Source: Azorinus chamasolen
Lineage: Eukaryota; Mollusca; Bivalvia; Cardiida; Solecurtidae
Length of the DNA: 64,000 nt
NCBI GenBank assembly: GCA_963576725.1
Contig: OY755244.1
Span: forward strand, 38,299,855 to 38,363,854
Direction of reading: 5' to 3'
Position numbers and translations under genes: made by a program. Positions within the stretch are counted from its first letter, which is position 1. Every line of letters starts with the position of its first letter. Positions 46,021 to 57,588 of this stretch are shown piece by piece. A model generated the notes under the pieces. The model ran no database searches. It was not told the origin of the DNA and saw nothing but the letters and a program-made list of their open reading frames with translations.

Positions 46021-46459
46021 TTAACCATTTCCCTCATATAAACGCAAACGGATAAGCCCTAGATCAGACAGCCCGTGAAGGAGCCTCCTGAACAGGGTCA
46101 GCTTTGTTTGTTTATTAACCTTTTCCTCCATAGGCTATTTTCAGGCATAGCCTCTTTGAATGAATCTACCCAAATGGAACAATTACTAGAGAAAAGTAAA
46201 ATTTTAGAATTTTGTAGTTTGAAACCATTGTTCCTATAGGAGCAAATGCTCTATTTATCACAATGGTTTCATAAAGTGACTTTCACAGAGGCGTAGAAAG
46301 GCGTATTTATGGAGGAAAAGGGTTAAATCATAACGGAACCGTCTCTACAGTTTCTACCAATTCTAAAACTTCTTGTACAGCATACTATCAAAACATCAGC
46401 AAATAAATATTCTCGACGTTACTAGTTCTTACATGCCTATTCAACAGGGAAAAGGTTAA
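46021..46459. mobile_element. MITE family A, split by a nested family D copy
   Basis: Starts TTAACCATTTCCCTCATATA, core GATCAGACAGCCCGTGAAGG (46062-46081), then interrupted at TTAA by 46115-46326; resumes ATCATAACGGAACCGTCTC and ends TCAACAGGGAAAAGGTTAA. Confidence 0.75.
46115..46326. mobile_element. MITE family D, nested, 212 bp
   Basis: TTAACCTTTTCCTCCATAGG to TATGGAGGAAAAGGGTTAA. The core GTTCCTATAGGAGCAAATGC lies between ACCATTG and CAATGGT arms. Confidence 0.82.
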
Positions 46460-46539
46460 CGGGAAAAATGACCCATATGAAGACGATAATAATGTGATAA
46501 AATGTAGATCTAACAAATAGCATGACACATGCCACATAC

Positions 46540-46703
46540 CACATTCCTCTGGGTCCTCGTCATTCAGGCCTGGGATAAAACACTCTCTCGTTCCATTGCA
46601 TTTCGATGTTGGCTCAAGGCACATCTCCCCGCAACGAAATTCGGTTGGATCACATATGACGCAATCGTCATCGTCGCACAGAAGCTTTCCGCCGATACAT
46701 TGA
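46540..46703 (-). CDS. Exon: CxC segment plus atypical LDLa repeat
   Basis: A 164-bp exon with acceptor CTTTTTTAG (AG at 46704-46705) and donor GTATGT (46534-46539). It first reads CQCIGGKLLCDDDDC, finishing the cysteine-rich part after TIL, then CDPTEFRCGEMCLEPTSKC, followed by NGTRECFIPGLNDEDPEEC. The second half has the six-cysteine layout of an LDL receptor class A repeat. The usual C-x-D-G-S-D-E calcium site is replaced by a longer, acidic FIPGLNDEDPEE loop, so calcium binding is uncertain. Entry is phase 2 and exit phase 1. A TIL-then-LDLa order is known in SCO-spondin-like proteins. Confidence 0.85.
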
Positions 46704-46746
46704 CTAAAAAAGTTCATGCTTAATAATTTTGTTTTTATTGATATAA

Positions 46747-46962
46747 ATAATCCTTTCGCTGCCAATGCCGGATCTGTGATAACCTATGCAAACAGTTTGG
46801 ATCCAGATAAGACGCCGAGTAACTCGGCATCTCATCAGGATCTAACTGTTTTTTGCTGTCACTATGTTTTTTGAAACAAAAAGGAAGAAAATAAAAAAAA
46901 ATGAAAACTTGTAGCAGACGACAAAGTTAGCAGACGACAGAATTTGGCAGCGAAAGGGTTAT
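46747..46962. mobile_element. MITE family E, 216 bp
   Basis: TAATCCTTTCGCTGCCAATG to ATTTGGCAGCGAAAGGGTTA; core AGACGCCGAGTAACTCGGCA. Confidence 0.82.
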
Positions 46963-47277
46963 GATCTCAACCCTGAATAATTAAAAACGGGTTCCTCTCT
47001 GTCTGTATATGAATTATACAAACAAATACATCAACATCATCAGTGAAGAACAATGTTATTATGACAAACAGGTCAGCCACTGAACAAAGTATTATTAACA
47101 TACACCTAAATATAATAATATGTTCTGCATTCAGTTATCGGTCTGTAGGAGTTGTCAGATGAGGGTCTCTTTTGTTTGCTTATAACTTAATATAGATCTA
47201 GTTATACATTCTCTTCCTCGGTTAAATGCGTTGTTTTGAACAATACAGCATGCCGCCATTACTTCTTTTAACCCATT

Positions 47278-47486
47278 CTCTCATATTGAAGACTGTCCTA
47301 AAAGTCACTTTGTGAAACCATTGTGATAAATAGAGAATTTGCTCCTATAGGAGCAAATGCTCTTTTTATCACAATTGTTTAAAACTATAAAATTCTAAAC
47401 TTTCCCTTTCTCTAGTTAATGCTTCTTTTTGGTAGATTTAGTCAAAGAGGTTGTATCCAAAATATAGCCTATGAGTAATGGGCTAA
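47278..47486. mobile_element. MITE family D
   Basis: TTAACCCATTCTCTCATATT to CTATGAGTAATGGGCTAA; core TTTGCTCCTATAGGAGCAAA. Confidence 0.82.
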
Positions 47487-47599
47487 TTTAATTATTTTTC
47501 ATGGCGTCATTACTTCTTACATGAATATTCGCGGAGTTAAGAGTGACAGACAAGTGACGATTTCAAATGCTAAAGTATTCGTCATGGTAGGACTGCTCC

Positions 47600-47940
47600 T
47601 TAGAATCACCCACAGAAATATAGGCAACTTTACAAGCCGATGGCTGCTTCAGACAGGACGAAAGTTATATACAAAAAATCTCCCGTAGGAGCCCTGTCCT
47701 GTACCCGGACGAGATACTGAGTGTTTCTACACATTCTGTGGAATCACAAGTACACCCATTTCCCCGTATTGACGCGTTTTGACCATTGTGATAAAAAGAG
47801 CATTTGCTGCATAGCAGCAAATGCTCTTATTGTCACAATTGTCCCATACTATGCAATATTAAAATGTTCCCTTTCTCTGGTAAATGCTCCTTTTCGGTAG
47901 AGTTTGGATCTGAAATAGCGTATGGGGGAATGAGCTAAAC
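47600..47940. mobile_element. MITE family B2 fragment followed by family D copy
   Basis: 47600-47720 has CTCCCGTAGGAG and CAGACAGGACG as in B2. 47752-47939 is a D copy with core GCATTTGCTGCATAGCAGCA, where the CTCCT step is CTGCA. Confidence 0.6.
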
Positions 47941-48589
47941 ACCCGCCAAAATCATTCCCGTAATCTAGATATACATGTATGTTAAATGTTGCTACCATGA
48001 ACATTTTTTAGTATCTTCTATAAGAGTATTTTCCAGAAATAAACGTAGACAAATCGCATTGTTCTCAAGATCAGACATTTCATTTTGAACACAAACATTC
48101 TGAAAGTAAGCAAAAGTAGCAAAGAGAAAATTGCAGACTCGGTTTTATTGATTCTGTTCATGAGTAGTAATTAAAAGTGCATCACTACTCACGCCCCCTA
48201 GCACCAAACTATGTCCACATCTTTTCAAACAGTGTAGACGCAGACCAGTAACTATTCAAAGACAATGTCTCTGCTTAGGATAAATATAAATACTTATTTA
48301 CATCTTCAGCATTTATCATCCAACTGACAAAATGATGCCGGTTAGAGACTGTCTTACGAAATATCACACAATAGCGAAGTTGTAGTACATGTATACGAGA
48401 ACGGTAACCACTTGCACTATAGCTTGCATCATGCACTCTAGAGTGCAACATATTCTGCTAACTTTGTACAATAGAAATTATCGCTTTTAAGTTTTAATAA
48501 CGGAAAGTGTTATCGTAATATGTTTAGAACTTACGTTATCCGTATTTTACCGTACGATATTTCGCGAGACAGGCCGCAAATGCCTTGGG

Positions 48590-48770
48590 TAAACGTTTAC
48601 TCGATTTGTATGTCTTTCTACGCCTTTACAAACAGAGTAAACCGTGCTCAGATGGTTGCCAAAGGAGATGTTTGGTCAGGGTTTGCGTGTTTTTTTTATA
48701 TATATATATAAAATAGATATGATTCTACAATTTCAGCCATGGGAAGAAACTTGTCCACGTGCTGTCGTCA
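48590..48770. mobile_element. MITE family A, eroded
   Basis: CGCCTTTACAAACAGAGTAA, core TGCTCAGATGGTTGCCAAAG, then GGTCAGGGTTTGCGTGTTTT and a (TA)n tract. Confidence 0.6.
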
Positions 48771-48773
48771 CAT

Positions 48774-49001
48774 TTAACCCATTCTCTCATATTGAAGAAT
48801 GTTGACGACTCTGTAAAAGTCACTTAGTGAAACCATTGTGATAAATAGAGCATTTGCTCCTATAGGAGCAAATGCTCTTTTTATCACAATGGTTTCAAAC
48901 TACAAAATTCTAAACTTTCCCTTTCTCTAGTTAATGCTTCTTTTCTGTAGATTTATTCAATGAGGTTGTATCTAAAAATATCCTATGAGGTAATGGGCTA
49001 A
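48774..49001. mobile_element. MITE family D, best copy
   Basis: TTAACCCATTCTCTCATATT to TATGAGGTAATGGGCTAA. Nested perfect arms AACCATTGTGATAAA and GAGCATTTGCTCCTA around the centre, facing their reverse complements. Confidence 0.88.
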
Positions 49002-49165
49002 TCTAATTAATTTTCATGGCGTCATTAGTTCTTACATGAGTAATCATGGTGTAACGTGTATTGCAGCGTTTATATTGATTGATAAAGAGAAGAGAAACAC
49101 CCGCCATTGGAATGTTGCACTTTTATCTTGTTATGTTTTATAAAACATTTCCCAACCCGCCTTAC

Positions 49166-49262
49166 CATGCGCCACACAATGTTCCAGTTACCGTAACCCC
49201 TGAACCGATTGTCTTCCCTTCATAGTAGCAAGGACAGTCTTCGAGAGGAATGCAGTCGTCTC
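49166..49262 (-). CDS. Exon: TIL end and start of following VWC-like segment
   Basis: A 97-bp exon with acceptor TTTTTTAAG (AG at 49263-49264) and donor GTAAGG (49160-49165). It reads DDCIPLEDCPCYYEGKTIGS, then GVTVTGTLCGA. The CIPxxxCPCYYxGK pattern is what follows the GCFCPEG motif in VWF/SCO-spondin type proteins. Entry is phase 1 (G from the TIL exon plus GA) and exit is phase 2 (TG), which matches the single leading T of the exon at 46.7 kb and completes a Cys codon. The frame match across three exons spread over 8 kb is the main support. Confidence 0.82.
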
Positions 49263-50114
49263 CTTAAAAAACAAAGACATACGAAATGAGCCTGTATTGT
49301 GTATAATGAGCCTGTATTGTGTATAATGTATCTCTATGATTAAAACAGACAATCCCTGTCTTGAGTTTGTGCTAATACCCTAATCTGTATCAATGGTCTT
49401 GCCTAAGATATGTATCTGTATAGAACTGTGTCTATGAATTGTACATAATGGTTATACCATGATTGTGTCTATGTTTTTGTATGATGACTGCACCATGATT
49501 GTGTCTATGTTTCTGTATAATGACTGTACCATGATTGTGTCTAGGTGTCTGTATAATGACTACACCATGGTTTATGTCTAGGTGTCTGTATAATGACTGC
49601 ACCATGATTGTGTCTAGGTGTCTGTATAATGACTACACCATGGTTTATGTCTAGGCGTCTGTATAATGGCTACACGATGGTTTATGTCTAGGCGTCTGTA
49701 TAATGACTACACCATGGTTTATGTCTAGGTGTCTGTATAATGACTACACCATGGTTTATGTCTAGGTGTCTGTATAATGACTACACCATGGTTTATGTCT
49801 AGGTGTCTGTATAATGACTACACCATGGTTTATGTCTAGGTGTCTGTATAATGACTACACCATGGTTTATGTCTAGGTGTCTGTATAATGACTGCACCAT
49901 GATTGTGTCTAGGTGTCTGTATAATGACTACACCATGGTTTATGTCTAGGCGTCTGTATAATGGCTACACCATGGTTTATGTCTAGGCGCCTGTATAATG
50001 ACTACACCATGAATGTACCCATGTATATGTATAATGACTGCACCATGTGTTTATGCCTAGGTGTACGAGGGTTGGTATTGATATTCGTAGACTCCACCCT
50101 GGTATTTTCAAATA

Positions 50115-50368
50115 TTAACCCTTCGCTTGCTGAATTTTAAAATACATTTCTCCTTCTTTACCCATGTCCTGTTGTATAATTACATATATCTTCACTGTGT
50201 ACAAGTATTTCGCTGTGCAATGACTGCTGTGAAGTAAGTAGACTGGCTGTACAATCAACTTGTAAATAGTGCAGACCCTGATGAGACAGCTCCTGCAGGA
50301 GCTGTCTCATCTGGGTCTTCACTATTTACAGGTAGGTATATTGACGTGAATAGCAAGCGAAGAGTTAA
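50115..50368. mobile_element. MITE family C, nested in mariner
   Basis: TTAACCCTTCGCTTGCTGAA to AATAGCAAGCGAAGAGTTAA; core AGACAGCTCCTGCAGGAGCT. Confidence 0.88.
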
Positions 50369-50582
50369 AGGTGATACTATGAGCAAGAGTTAGTAAAGTT
50401 TTCCTGTTTTAGTATGTTTCATTTTTCGAGAATTTCCGCAAATATAGCAAAAATAACTATTCATATAAACCTAGGTTGCGTTATCCGGGGCATATCTTAT
50501 TTGAATAATCGCAAAATTACAAGGCTTTGAACAACTTGCCAACAAATACCCTGTTTTTATTATCAGAATCGGCGATATATCC

Positions 50583-50930
50583 ATGAACGTCACTGTGGTG
50601 CATGATGTTGTCTCCTTCAAAAGTTTAGAACGTTACATTAAAAACGTGTCTTGTTACATAGAAAACAGCACTGTGAATCGCACTTCTTTCGAAGAAAACA
50701 TGACGCCAACGGATGAGGTCGAAACAAGAACAGTGACAGAATACTGTGTAGGATTAAAAAACCCATCAGAAACATTTAATAATGTAAATCAAGTACAGTC
50801 GGTTTTTATAAGTTTTTATATGACATGGACGATTTCAGGAAGGATGGACTTCAGTTGAAGACGATGAAATACGTGAACGCTCACTATCGCTGCGGCCAAC
50901 ATTCGCGATTAAAGTTAAATACATTCTTGA
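50583..50930 (+). pseudogene. N-terminal remnant of a mariner transposase
   Basis: Begins with an open frame of 91 codons (start MNVTVVHDVVSFKSLERYIK) whose first part I do not recognise. After a frameshift near 50845 it continues with the helix-turn-helix segment described for the element. No DDD/DDE residues are present. Confidence 0.55.
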
Positions 50931-51309
50931 TGCAGATAGACGATTAACTGTTAGTGCTATAGCTGTGGATTTTGATGTCTCCACAATCGCAGTGCACCAT
51001 GACTTGTGTTGTCCGTGGTATTTATGTGCGTTCCGACGTCATTTTGACGTCGAATTTGCAATACCGTGCCCCGGGTGAAGGAATGTGGTTGGGGTTTATG
51101 TGTTGTTAGGTTAAACATATTTACTGTAGACGTGTGGTGTATAGATAATGTGAAAGGAAACAAAACACATTTTCTAATAATATAACTTTTAGTTCTCGGT
51201 TAACGACATCCTAACTCTACGAACATAAATAACAACCCTCGTATGTATAATGACTACACCATTGATTTGCATATGACTCTGTAGCATGACTGTGCCTATG
51301 CCTATTGTA

Positions 51310-51634
51310 CAATGGACCCTCATTATACCGGAATTTGTTACAATGGTACCCTCGTTATACCGACATTCGTTACAATGGCACCCTCGTTATACCGGCAGAA
51401 TTCTTTGAAACAAAATTACTGATCGCTTAATGCAGAACACAAGTGCTAAATCTCACTAAGGGAGCTTTTTGCACTTCTTGTGTTCTACATTAAACATTCA
51501 CTAGTATTATGTTGGTACTAGTTTAAAACTGGCCATACTGTTTTGTCATATTTAAACTCGTTAAAACGGCACAACCTCGGTATACCAGCAAACTGTCTGG
51601 AAACAAACACTTCCGTTGTAATGAGGGTTCACTG
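51310..51634. mobile_element. MITE family B3 (CARTGRACCCTCATTA ends)
   Basis: CAATGGACCCTCATTATACC to TGTAATGAGGGTTCACTG, TA-flanked, 325 bp. The left terminal stretch is repeated three times. Core CTCACTAAGGGAGCTTTTTG. Confidence 0.75.
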
Positions 51635-52949
51635 TATAATGGTTATATATTTGTGTCTGTACAATGGCTGTGTCATGATTGTGTCTATGCCTCTGTATAA
51701 ATGCTGTACTATGATTAGTTTTATGCGTCTGTACAATTGCTATTTCATGATTTTATTTCTGCCCCTGTATAATAAATATACCCATGCCTCTATACAATGG
51801 CCGTAGCATGACTGGAACTATGTCTCTGTATAATAGATTCTCGTGATTGCAGTATGCGTCTGTACCATGGTCGTGTCATGATTGTACGCATGTTTCTGTA
51901 TAATTGGTTTACCCAAGCCTCTATATTATGGCTGTATCAGGACATCTATGCCTCTGTACAACGGATGTCTCATTACTGTGTCATGCCGCAGTATGCTGAC
52001 TGTGTCATGATATGCTTCTGTAAAATTGATGTGTCAATGCAAATATATAATAGCTGTATCATAATTGTGTTTGCTTCAGTATCTTAGATGTATTTGTCCC
52101 TCTGTATAATGACTGAACATTGAATATATCTATGCTTCTATAACTTTGTTGTATCTGTGTCTTAATATAATGGCAGTACCATTGGTGTCATATCATGGTT
52201 GTGTATGCCTCTATATAATAGTTGTATAATGGTTGTTCCAATGCCTCTGTATGATGGTTGTATCGTGGTTGTGCCAAATTGATGCTTCTGCATGATGTTT
52301 GTATCGTGGTTGTGACAATGCCTCTGTCTGATGACTGTATTGTTATTGTGTATAAGCTTCTGTATAATGGTTGTGTCCATGTTTTTTGTCAATAGTCATA
52401 TCACGGTAATTCATTTACTGTGTATAATGAATGTGCCTAAATTTTGCCTTTGTTTCAGCATATCGCTTTGTATATATAGGATCTGCCATGAGTTGTCATT
52501 TGAGATAACCCTTTATTAAACCAGTTCAGAAAAAACTATTCAGCGAGTCTTTGGTGAGTCTCTGGACCAGTTTAAGAAAAGTTTATTTCAAATCAACGAG
52601 TGTTGATTCTTTTTACAACATTACTGATTCGGTCAATTCGATATTTAGACGAAGGGGAAGACAGATAGTCAGCTTTATTTTTGTCATGCTTGCTAGATTC
52701 TTTATTTAGTAACAAAGATGAGGTCATGCCAACGAGGAATAATCATCGCAAGTTTACTACTGTACACACAGACGCAGAAAAATAGATTGTGTACCAGTCT
52801 ACATGTGTGCTTTAAGATACGAAAATCGTGTGACGTCACATTATATATTACACAGGTTATATATAAATAAAATACGTAATGGTTATATAAACAGGGAGAC
52901 AAGCAAAGTTATGTGACAAAAGCCGTGTCTTTTTCCTTATCTCTATATA

Positions 52950-53153
52950 CAGTAAAACCACTCTATAACAGTCACTAAATTGCATCAAGTATTTAGTGTT
53001 AAAGGTAGGTGGCAGCTTAAAGCAAGGTGAACGTAAAACAGAACGCTCTTATAGGAGCATTCTGTTTTACTTTCAACTTGCTTTAAGCAGACACCTGCTC
53101 TAAATACCAACTAATTAACACAATTTCGTGGCCGTTATAGAGAGGTTTTACCG
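52950..53153. mobile_element. MITE family B1, 204 bp
   Basis: CAGTAAAACCACTCTATAAC to CGTTATAGAGAGGTTTTACC, TA-flanked; core GAACGCTCTTATAGGAGCAT. Confidence 0.88.
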
Positions 53154-53159
53154 TATTGC

Positions 53160-53960
53160 AATTGTCTTTCCGTATATCTCTAAGTTAGGTATATACATGT
53201 GCCTCTTCTCTTGTTTATGTCTGTGACTAAGTATTTTCATATGACTTTGTCCAGGCACGTACCCATGCGCCTGTATGTTGCATATATAGTTTTATGTCCT
53301 TTTCTATGCATGTGTTTTTGCATCTGAATGTAAATGTACATATGACTGTGCCTAATGTCTCATATGTTTGTACACAGATCAGTGTCACCGCTGTAGCTAT
53401 ACCTACACTTATGTCTGTTCTGTTTCTCTGTATATGAGTGTGCATTTGGGTGTGTCTTTGTCACGTGCGTGTATGTTTGACAGTGCGTTTCTATGCCTAT
53501 TCCAATGTTTGTGGCTTTACCTGTATCTGTACCTTGGCTTATATGTTTGACAATATGTGAGTTTCTTCTAATCAATAAATTCGTGATGTCATTATTTCTA
53601 AAACGTAACAAACAGTTCAGTTGACGTGGTAACTGGTTGGAACCTTAACATTTCTAATGCGACGCACTATCTGACTTGAATGCATATAAAGTCGTCATCA
53701 TGGACCAAGTTGCTTGACACCTATTCAGTAATTTTGTTAACTTTCGAACGAACTAGATTGGTGTTTAATTGAGAATAGATTAGGGATTTACCAGACCTGA
53801 TTGTCTCAATACAGTTAGAGTTAAGCCTTCTCCTGTTGAATATGCATGTAATACATAATCCCATCATGTATATTCATTACCTGATATTTTATAAAGGCAT
53901 ATGCACACAAGATGTTGTGGTATTTCCAGTGGTATTTCAAGAAACTGTATAGTCATAGCT
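53160..53960. other. Intron, GT-rich degenerate repeat
   Basis: 53200-53560 is TGT/CTGT-rich and loosely patterned like the 36-bp minisatellite (CCTGTATCTGTACC). No gene seen. Confidence 0.4.
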
Positions 53961-53961
53961 A

Positions 53962-54085
53962 TTATACTTTCATAAAAAACCAGAACAGAATCTGATCAGA
54001 CGACTCCTACAAAAGCCGCATTGGTTTACTCTGCTTGCAAAAGCGTAAAAAGCGTGTATACGGGGTAAAGGGTTAACTTCACGTT
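53962..54085. mobile_element. MITE family A copy next to the TIL exon
   Basis: AACCAGAACAGAATCTGATC, core AGACGACTCCTACAAAAGCC, then TTTACTCTGCTTGCAAAAGC. It ends GGGTAAAGGGTTAA 35 bp from the exon donor. Confidence 0.65.
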
Positions 54086-54118
54086 GAGTGACTCGGGTTA
54101 CAATCAATGGAAACCTAC

Positions 54119-54265
54119 CGTGTCTGACGAGACCCTCTGGGCAAAAGCAACCTTCTATACAGGAAGTACTACAACTTTCTTCATTGTTGAACTGGGAGTT
54201 CTCGCACGTTGCTTCGCACTGTTTACCACATGAATTGTACACCAACCCGTGACCACACATGATTG
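54119..54265 (-). CDS. Exon: TIL cysteine-rich domain, first part
   Basis: A 147-bp phase 1-1 exon with acceptor TTTTGCAG (AG at 54266-54267) and donor GTAGGT (54113-54118). The translation starts IMCGHGLVYNSCGKQC and continues with an EATCEN...SCSTSCIEGCFCPEGLVRH stretch. The spacing of the cysteines and the GCFCPEG motif are typical of the trypsin-inhibitor-like (TIL) domain after C8. The start joins in frame to the C8 exon at 57.6 kb, and the end joins to the exon at 49.2 kb. In this family TIL domains are structural parts of large secreted proteins rather than free inhibitors. I cannot tell which family member this is; SCO-spondin-like, otogelin-like or mucin-like proteins all fit. Confidence 0.88.
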
Positions 54266-54384
54266 CTGCAAAAGAAATTTGGACTTGTGGATTCAAAAGG
54301 TTCTAAAATGTCATTGTATACACATTATTTCAACCATTTTGAATACTATATTGTGGCACAAAATTGACATGGGCAAGATATTTT

Positions 54385-54510
54385 TATCTCGTGCACACGG
54401 CTTAATTTCGTTTCGACGAGATAAAAAAAAATGTCGTCAAAGCGAAATTAAGTCGTGGCACGATTTAAAATTTATCTCGTACAAACGAAAACCAGTTATG
54501 CCGAGATAAA
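54385..54510. repeat. Palindromic repeat
   Basis: GGCTTAATTTCGTTTCGACGAG faces CAAAGCGAAATTAAGTCG, with ATCTCGT at each end of the arms. A different MITE-like family without the CTCCT core. Confidence 0.6.
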
Positions 54511-54683
54511 CAAAAAGAGTGCAACCGTTCTACTGAGTACGCTTTGTCGGTAGATTAATTCAGCTATCAGGTACGATTAAAAATTTGCAATGCCTAAACA
54601 ATTATGTTAATTGAAAATAGCAATGCAATCGTTTTTGAAAGTTATTCAGTGTGCTAAAAAATAATAAGATATTGGTTGAGTGT

Positions 54684-54933
54684 TTAACCCTTCGCTTGCT
54701 ATTCACGTCAATATACCTACCTGTAAATAGTGAAGACCTAGATGAGACAGCTCCTACAGGAGCTGTCTCATCAGGGTCTGCACTATTTACAAGTTGATTG
54801 TGCAACTAGTGCACTACACAGCAGTCATTGCACAGCGAAATACTTGTACACAGTGAAGATATATGTAATTATACAACAGGACATGGGTAATGTAGGAGAA
54901 ATATAGTTTAAAATTCAGCAAGCGAAGGGTTTA
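54684..54933. mobile_element. MITE family C, 250 bp
   Basis: TTAACCCTTCGCTTGCTATT to TTCAGCAAGCGAAGGGTTTA; core AGACAGCTCCTACAGGAGCT, arms GTAAATAGTG and CACTATTTAC. Confidence 0.88.
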
Positions 54934-55160
54934 TAAATTTGATCCTAACGAGACTCCGAGTTACCCGGTTTCTCCTCTGGATCCAAGCTATCTGATATAG
55001 CCAAGGCGCGCTTAGCACAAGAAAGTTGATACTGCCAATTATTTAAAAAAAAAAAAATCAAAATGTCACACAGTTAGGACCATGATGCGACGTCCATTTA
55101 CTCTGCGTCTCATCAAGATCCAGACTGTTCAAGGTTTCGCCCGCAGTAGATTAACCCTTT
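54934..55160. mobile_element. Two family E fragments
   Basis: Cores CTCCGAGTTACCCGGTTTCT (about 54953) and GCGACGTCCATTTACTCTGC (about 55087). Confidence 0.55.
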
Positions 55161-56260
55161 ATTTCATAAATAGTCATATAAGAAATGATGGCACTTATAA
55201 TGATTTTCTTCATTAAAGAAACATGAATATTGATAAGATTAATTGTTAAAACTGTAGCAAATGTAAAAATGTTATTTTGGCCATGACAGAAACTGTAGAA
55301 TCATATCTATATTATATCACCTAAAGGAGTCGTCTGATCTGGGTCTAATCTGTTTACAAAGGAATTGAAAGGCAAACTTATGGAGTGCATGGTAAGAATT
55401 GCTTTATTAACCTTTAACTCAAAACATATTCATAGCAGAAATAATATGAATATTATTTAGATTAATGGCGTGAACACGTTTAAGTTTTTATCATAACATA
55501 AACTGTAGAATCAGATCTGTATTAAATCAAAAGCAAACAAAGCACACTATGACCAGAATGCTCCTGAGCTTGAGACTATTCCCAAGCATCTGACTAATCA
55601 GATACTTGAGAATGATCTCAGATTCAGACTCAGAGGTTTTAAAACTTTTGACCCAGATCTCGGTTTACTGTTTGCAAAGGCGCTTAAAGAGTGTATATTT
55701 TGAGTAAATGATTAATCATTGAATAGGTTGCAAGCTTTCTAGTCCATTGCTAAAATTCATTCAAAGGGCCAAGTACCCCTTTACTCCATGATATTAATGT
55801 AATAAATAATTACATAGTGAATATAAATTAGATGAATTTACATAATGGCACAATGGGCAATGGGAATTCTGGCTATAATAATATACTTTTTATATCAATT
55901 ATTAAGCAAACAGAGCAGACCCTTGTCAAACAGCTCCTATAGGAGCCGTCTAATCTGGGCTTACGCTGTTTGCAAAGGCGTTGAAATTGCGTATTTATGG
56001 AGTAAAGGGATATGCTGTTTTACCGCATTAATTTCGTTTCAAAGATGATCACAGATTTATTTGTAATGTTGTACAGATAAACCCTTTCAATACGGGACAG
56101 CCATGTACTGACATTTACAATCAATGAAAAACCAGTTCATATTAAACATGTACTCCATTTGTTCAAGCGTTTTGTAAACAGAATAGAACTGAATGAGACA
56201 ACTCCTATATGAGTTATGCAAAAGCTGTCTGATCAGAGCCTGCTAAAAATGTTAAATGAT
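55160..56260. mobile_element. Cluster of family A copies
   Basis: At least four: near 55318 (GGAGTCGTCTGATCTGGGTC), 55540-55690, 55900-56010 (core CAGCTCCTATAGGAGCCGTC) and 56170-56250 (GACAACTCCTATATGAGTTA). They follow each other with GAATATT-rich arms between; borders are unclear. Confidence 0.6.
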
Positions 56261-56379
56261 TGCTTCTACATTGTCTGCCATAGCAAATTACAAACGTGAA
56301 TGGCTTATGTGTCATAATAAAACGGGACTTAATATTCATCTCCCCATATGAATATTTAATTGAAGTAAATGGTCAAACA

Positions 56380-57130
56380 GCATTATATACGCCCTGGACA
56401 CACAGAAACTGCATACTAAATACACCAAACATAAACATGTGCACTGGATACACCAACCATGCACATTTGTATATTTTTTATATCTCGTGTTTCAAACCTG
56501 ACAATGCACTGAATACATCAAAGATGAACATGTGCATTTAAGATACTGTACATGTACACTGATTACACCTAACATGCAAATGAGCACTGAATAGTCCAAC
56601 AATGAAACTACACTGAAACCACCAAGCACGAAACTGCACACTGAATACAACAAGAGTGCACCAGTACACTAAATACACCAGCAATGAGAATGTACACTAA
56701 ATACACCAATCATGGACATTTAAACTGAAGGCACCAGTCCTGAAACGTACAATGAATACTCCAATCATGAACCTGTACACTTTTAAAGGCACCAACAACG
56801 AAACTGTACAGTGGATTCACACTTAAATTTTACGCTTAAGGCACTAACAACGGAATTGTACACGTAATATACAATGTACCAACCATGAAAATATATACTT
56901 AAGGCACCAGCCATGAAACTACACTGAATACACCAATCATGAAACTGTACACTGAGTACACCAACTATGAACATATCAACTTTAGGTACCAACCATGAAA
57001 CTACACCGAATACACTAACCATACAATTGTACACTGAATTCATCAAACATAAGAATGTACACTGAAGACACCCAGCATGAAATTTACATTGAAGACACTG
57101 AACATTTATACTGAATTAACCAACCATGGA
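56380..57130. repeat. Degenerate minisatellite, about 28 bp
   Basis: Repeats of the pattern ACACCAACCATGAAACTGTA then CACTGAAT, with many indels. Confidence 0.8.
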
Positions 57131-57429
57131 TAATTTGCAACAATAATGTAACAAAAGTTTGATGATTTTCAAACAAATAAACAGTCTTTTCTAAAGCAAG
57201 CATATAGTCGGGACGGCCATACTAGCAATTTGAAATCATGTTGAAATACCGCACACACTCTTTAGTCACACTGGCAAACACAACACAACCATCTTTGGTG
57301 TGTTTCTCTGCAAATTGGTAAGACCTGATTACATTTGTTTTGTTTACAGTGGTTTTCATTTCACAAAATGCATTAACAGTGACGTATCTTATAAAGTATA
57401 TATAGTAGTACCCTATAAACTGTATGTTA

Positions 57430-57552
57430 AATCGGTCTTTGAGACAGACGGCAGCCTACAGGATGAAAGTCATGCAGAAAGCTCCTCTAGGAGCTTTTTA
57501 TGCATTACGTTCGCCCTGTATAAGCAGTCATCTGCCCAAAAGAATCCCAATT
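57430..57552. mobile_element. MITE family B2 fragment
   Basis: GCAGAAAGCTCCTCTAGGAG (57473-57492) with AGGATGAAAGTCA and TACGTTCGCCCTG arms. It ends 35 bp before the C8 exon donor. Confidence 0.65.
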
Positions 57553-57588
57553 TTTATCTACTAGAATTCAAAGTGATGTCCTACTTAC

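Larger units (their letters stand above)
50066..51241 (+). mobile_element. Mariner-like element, internally deleted
   Basis: Inverted ends CGAGGGTTGGTATTGATATT and CGAGGGTTGTTATTTATGTT, TA on each side. Inside, GRTS-type sequence GWTSVEDDE and IKVKYILDADRRLTVSAIAV followed by DFDVSTIAVHH match the second DNA-binding helix region of mariner transposases. The catalytic domain is missing. A family C MITE (50115-50368) sits in its left part. Confidence 0.82.
49430..52500. repeat. 36-bp minisatellite, interrupted by two transposons
   Basis: Unit GTCTGTATAATGACTACACC followed by ATGGTTTATGTCTAGG. About 17 regular units at 49.44-50.06 kb and diverged units at 51242-51309 and 51635-52500. The gaps are the mariner-like element and the MITE listed next. 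Open frames here come from the repeat. Confidence 0.88.

Noticed and set aside
49430..50060. CRISPR-like array of regular units
   Set aside because: The units are contiguous with no unique spacers, and the genome is eukaryotic. It is a minisatellite.
56783..57046. Minus-strand frame rich in Val and Tyr
   Set aside because: Entirely within the 28-bp minisatellite.
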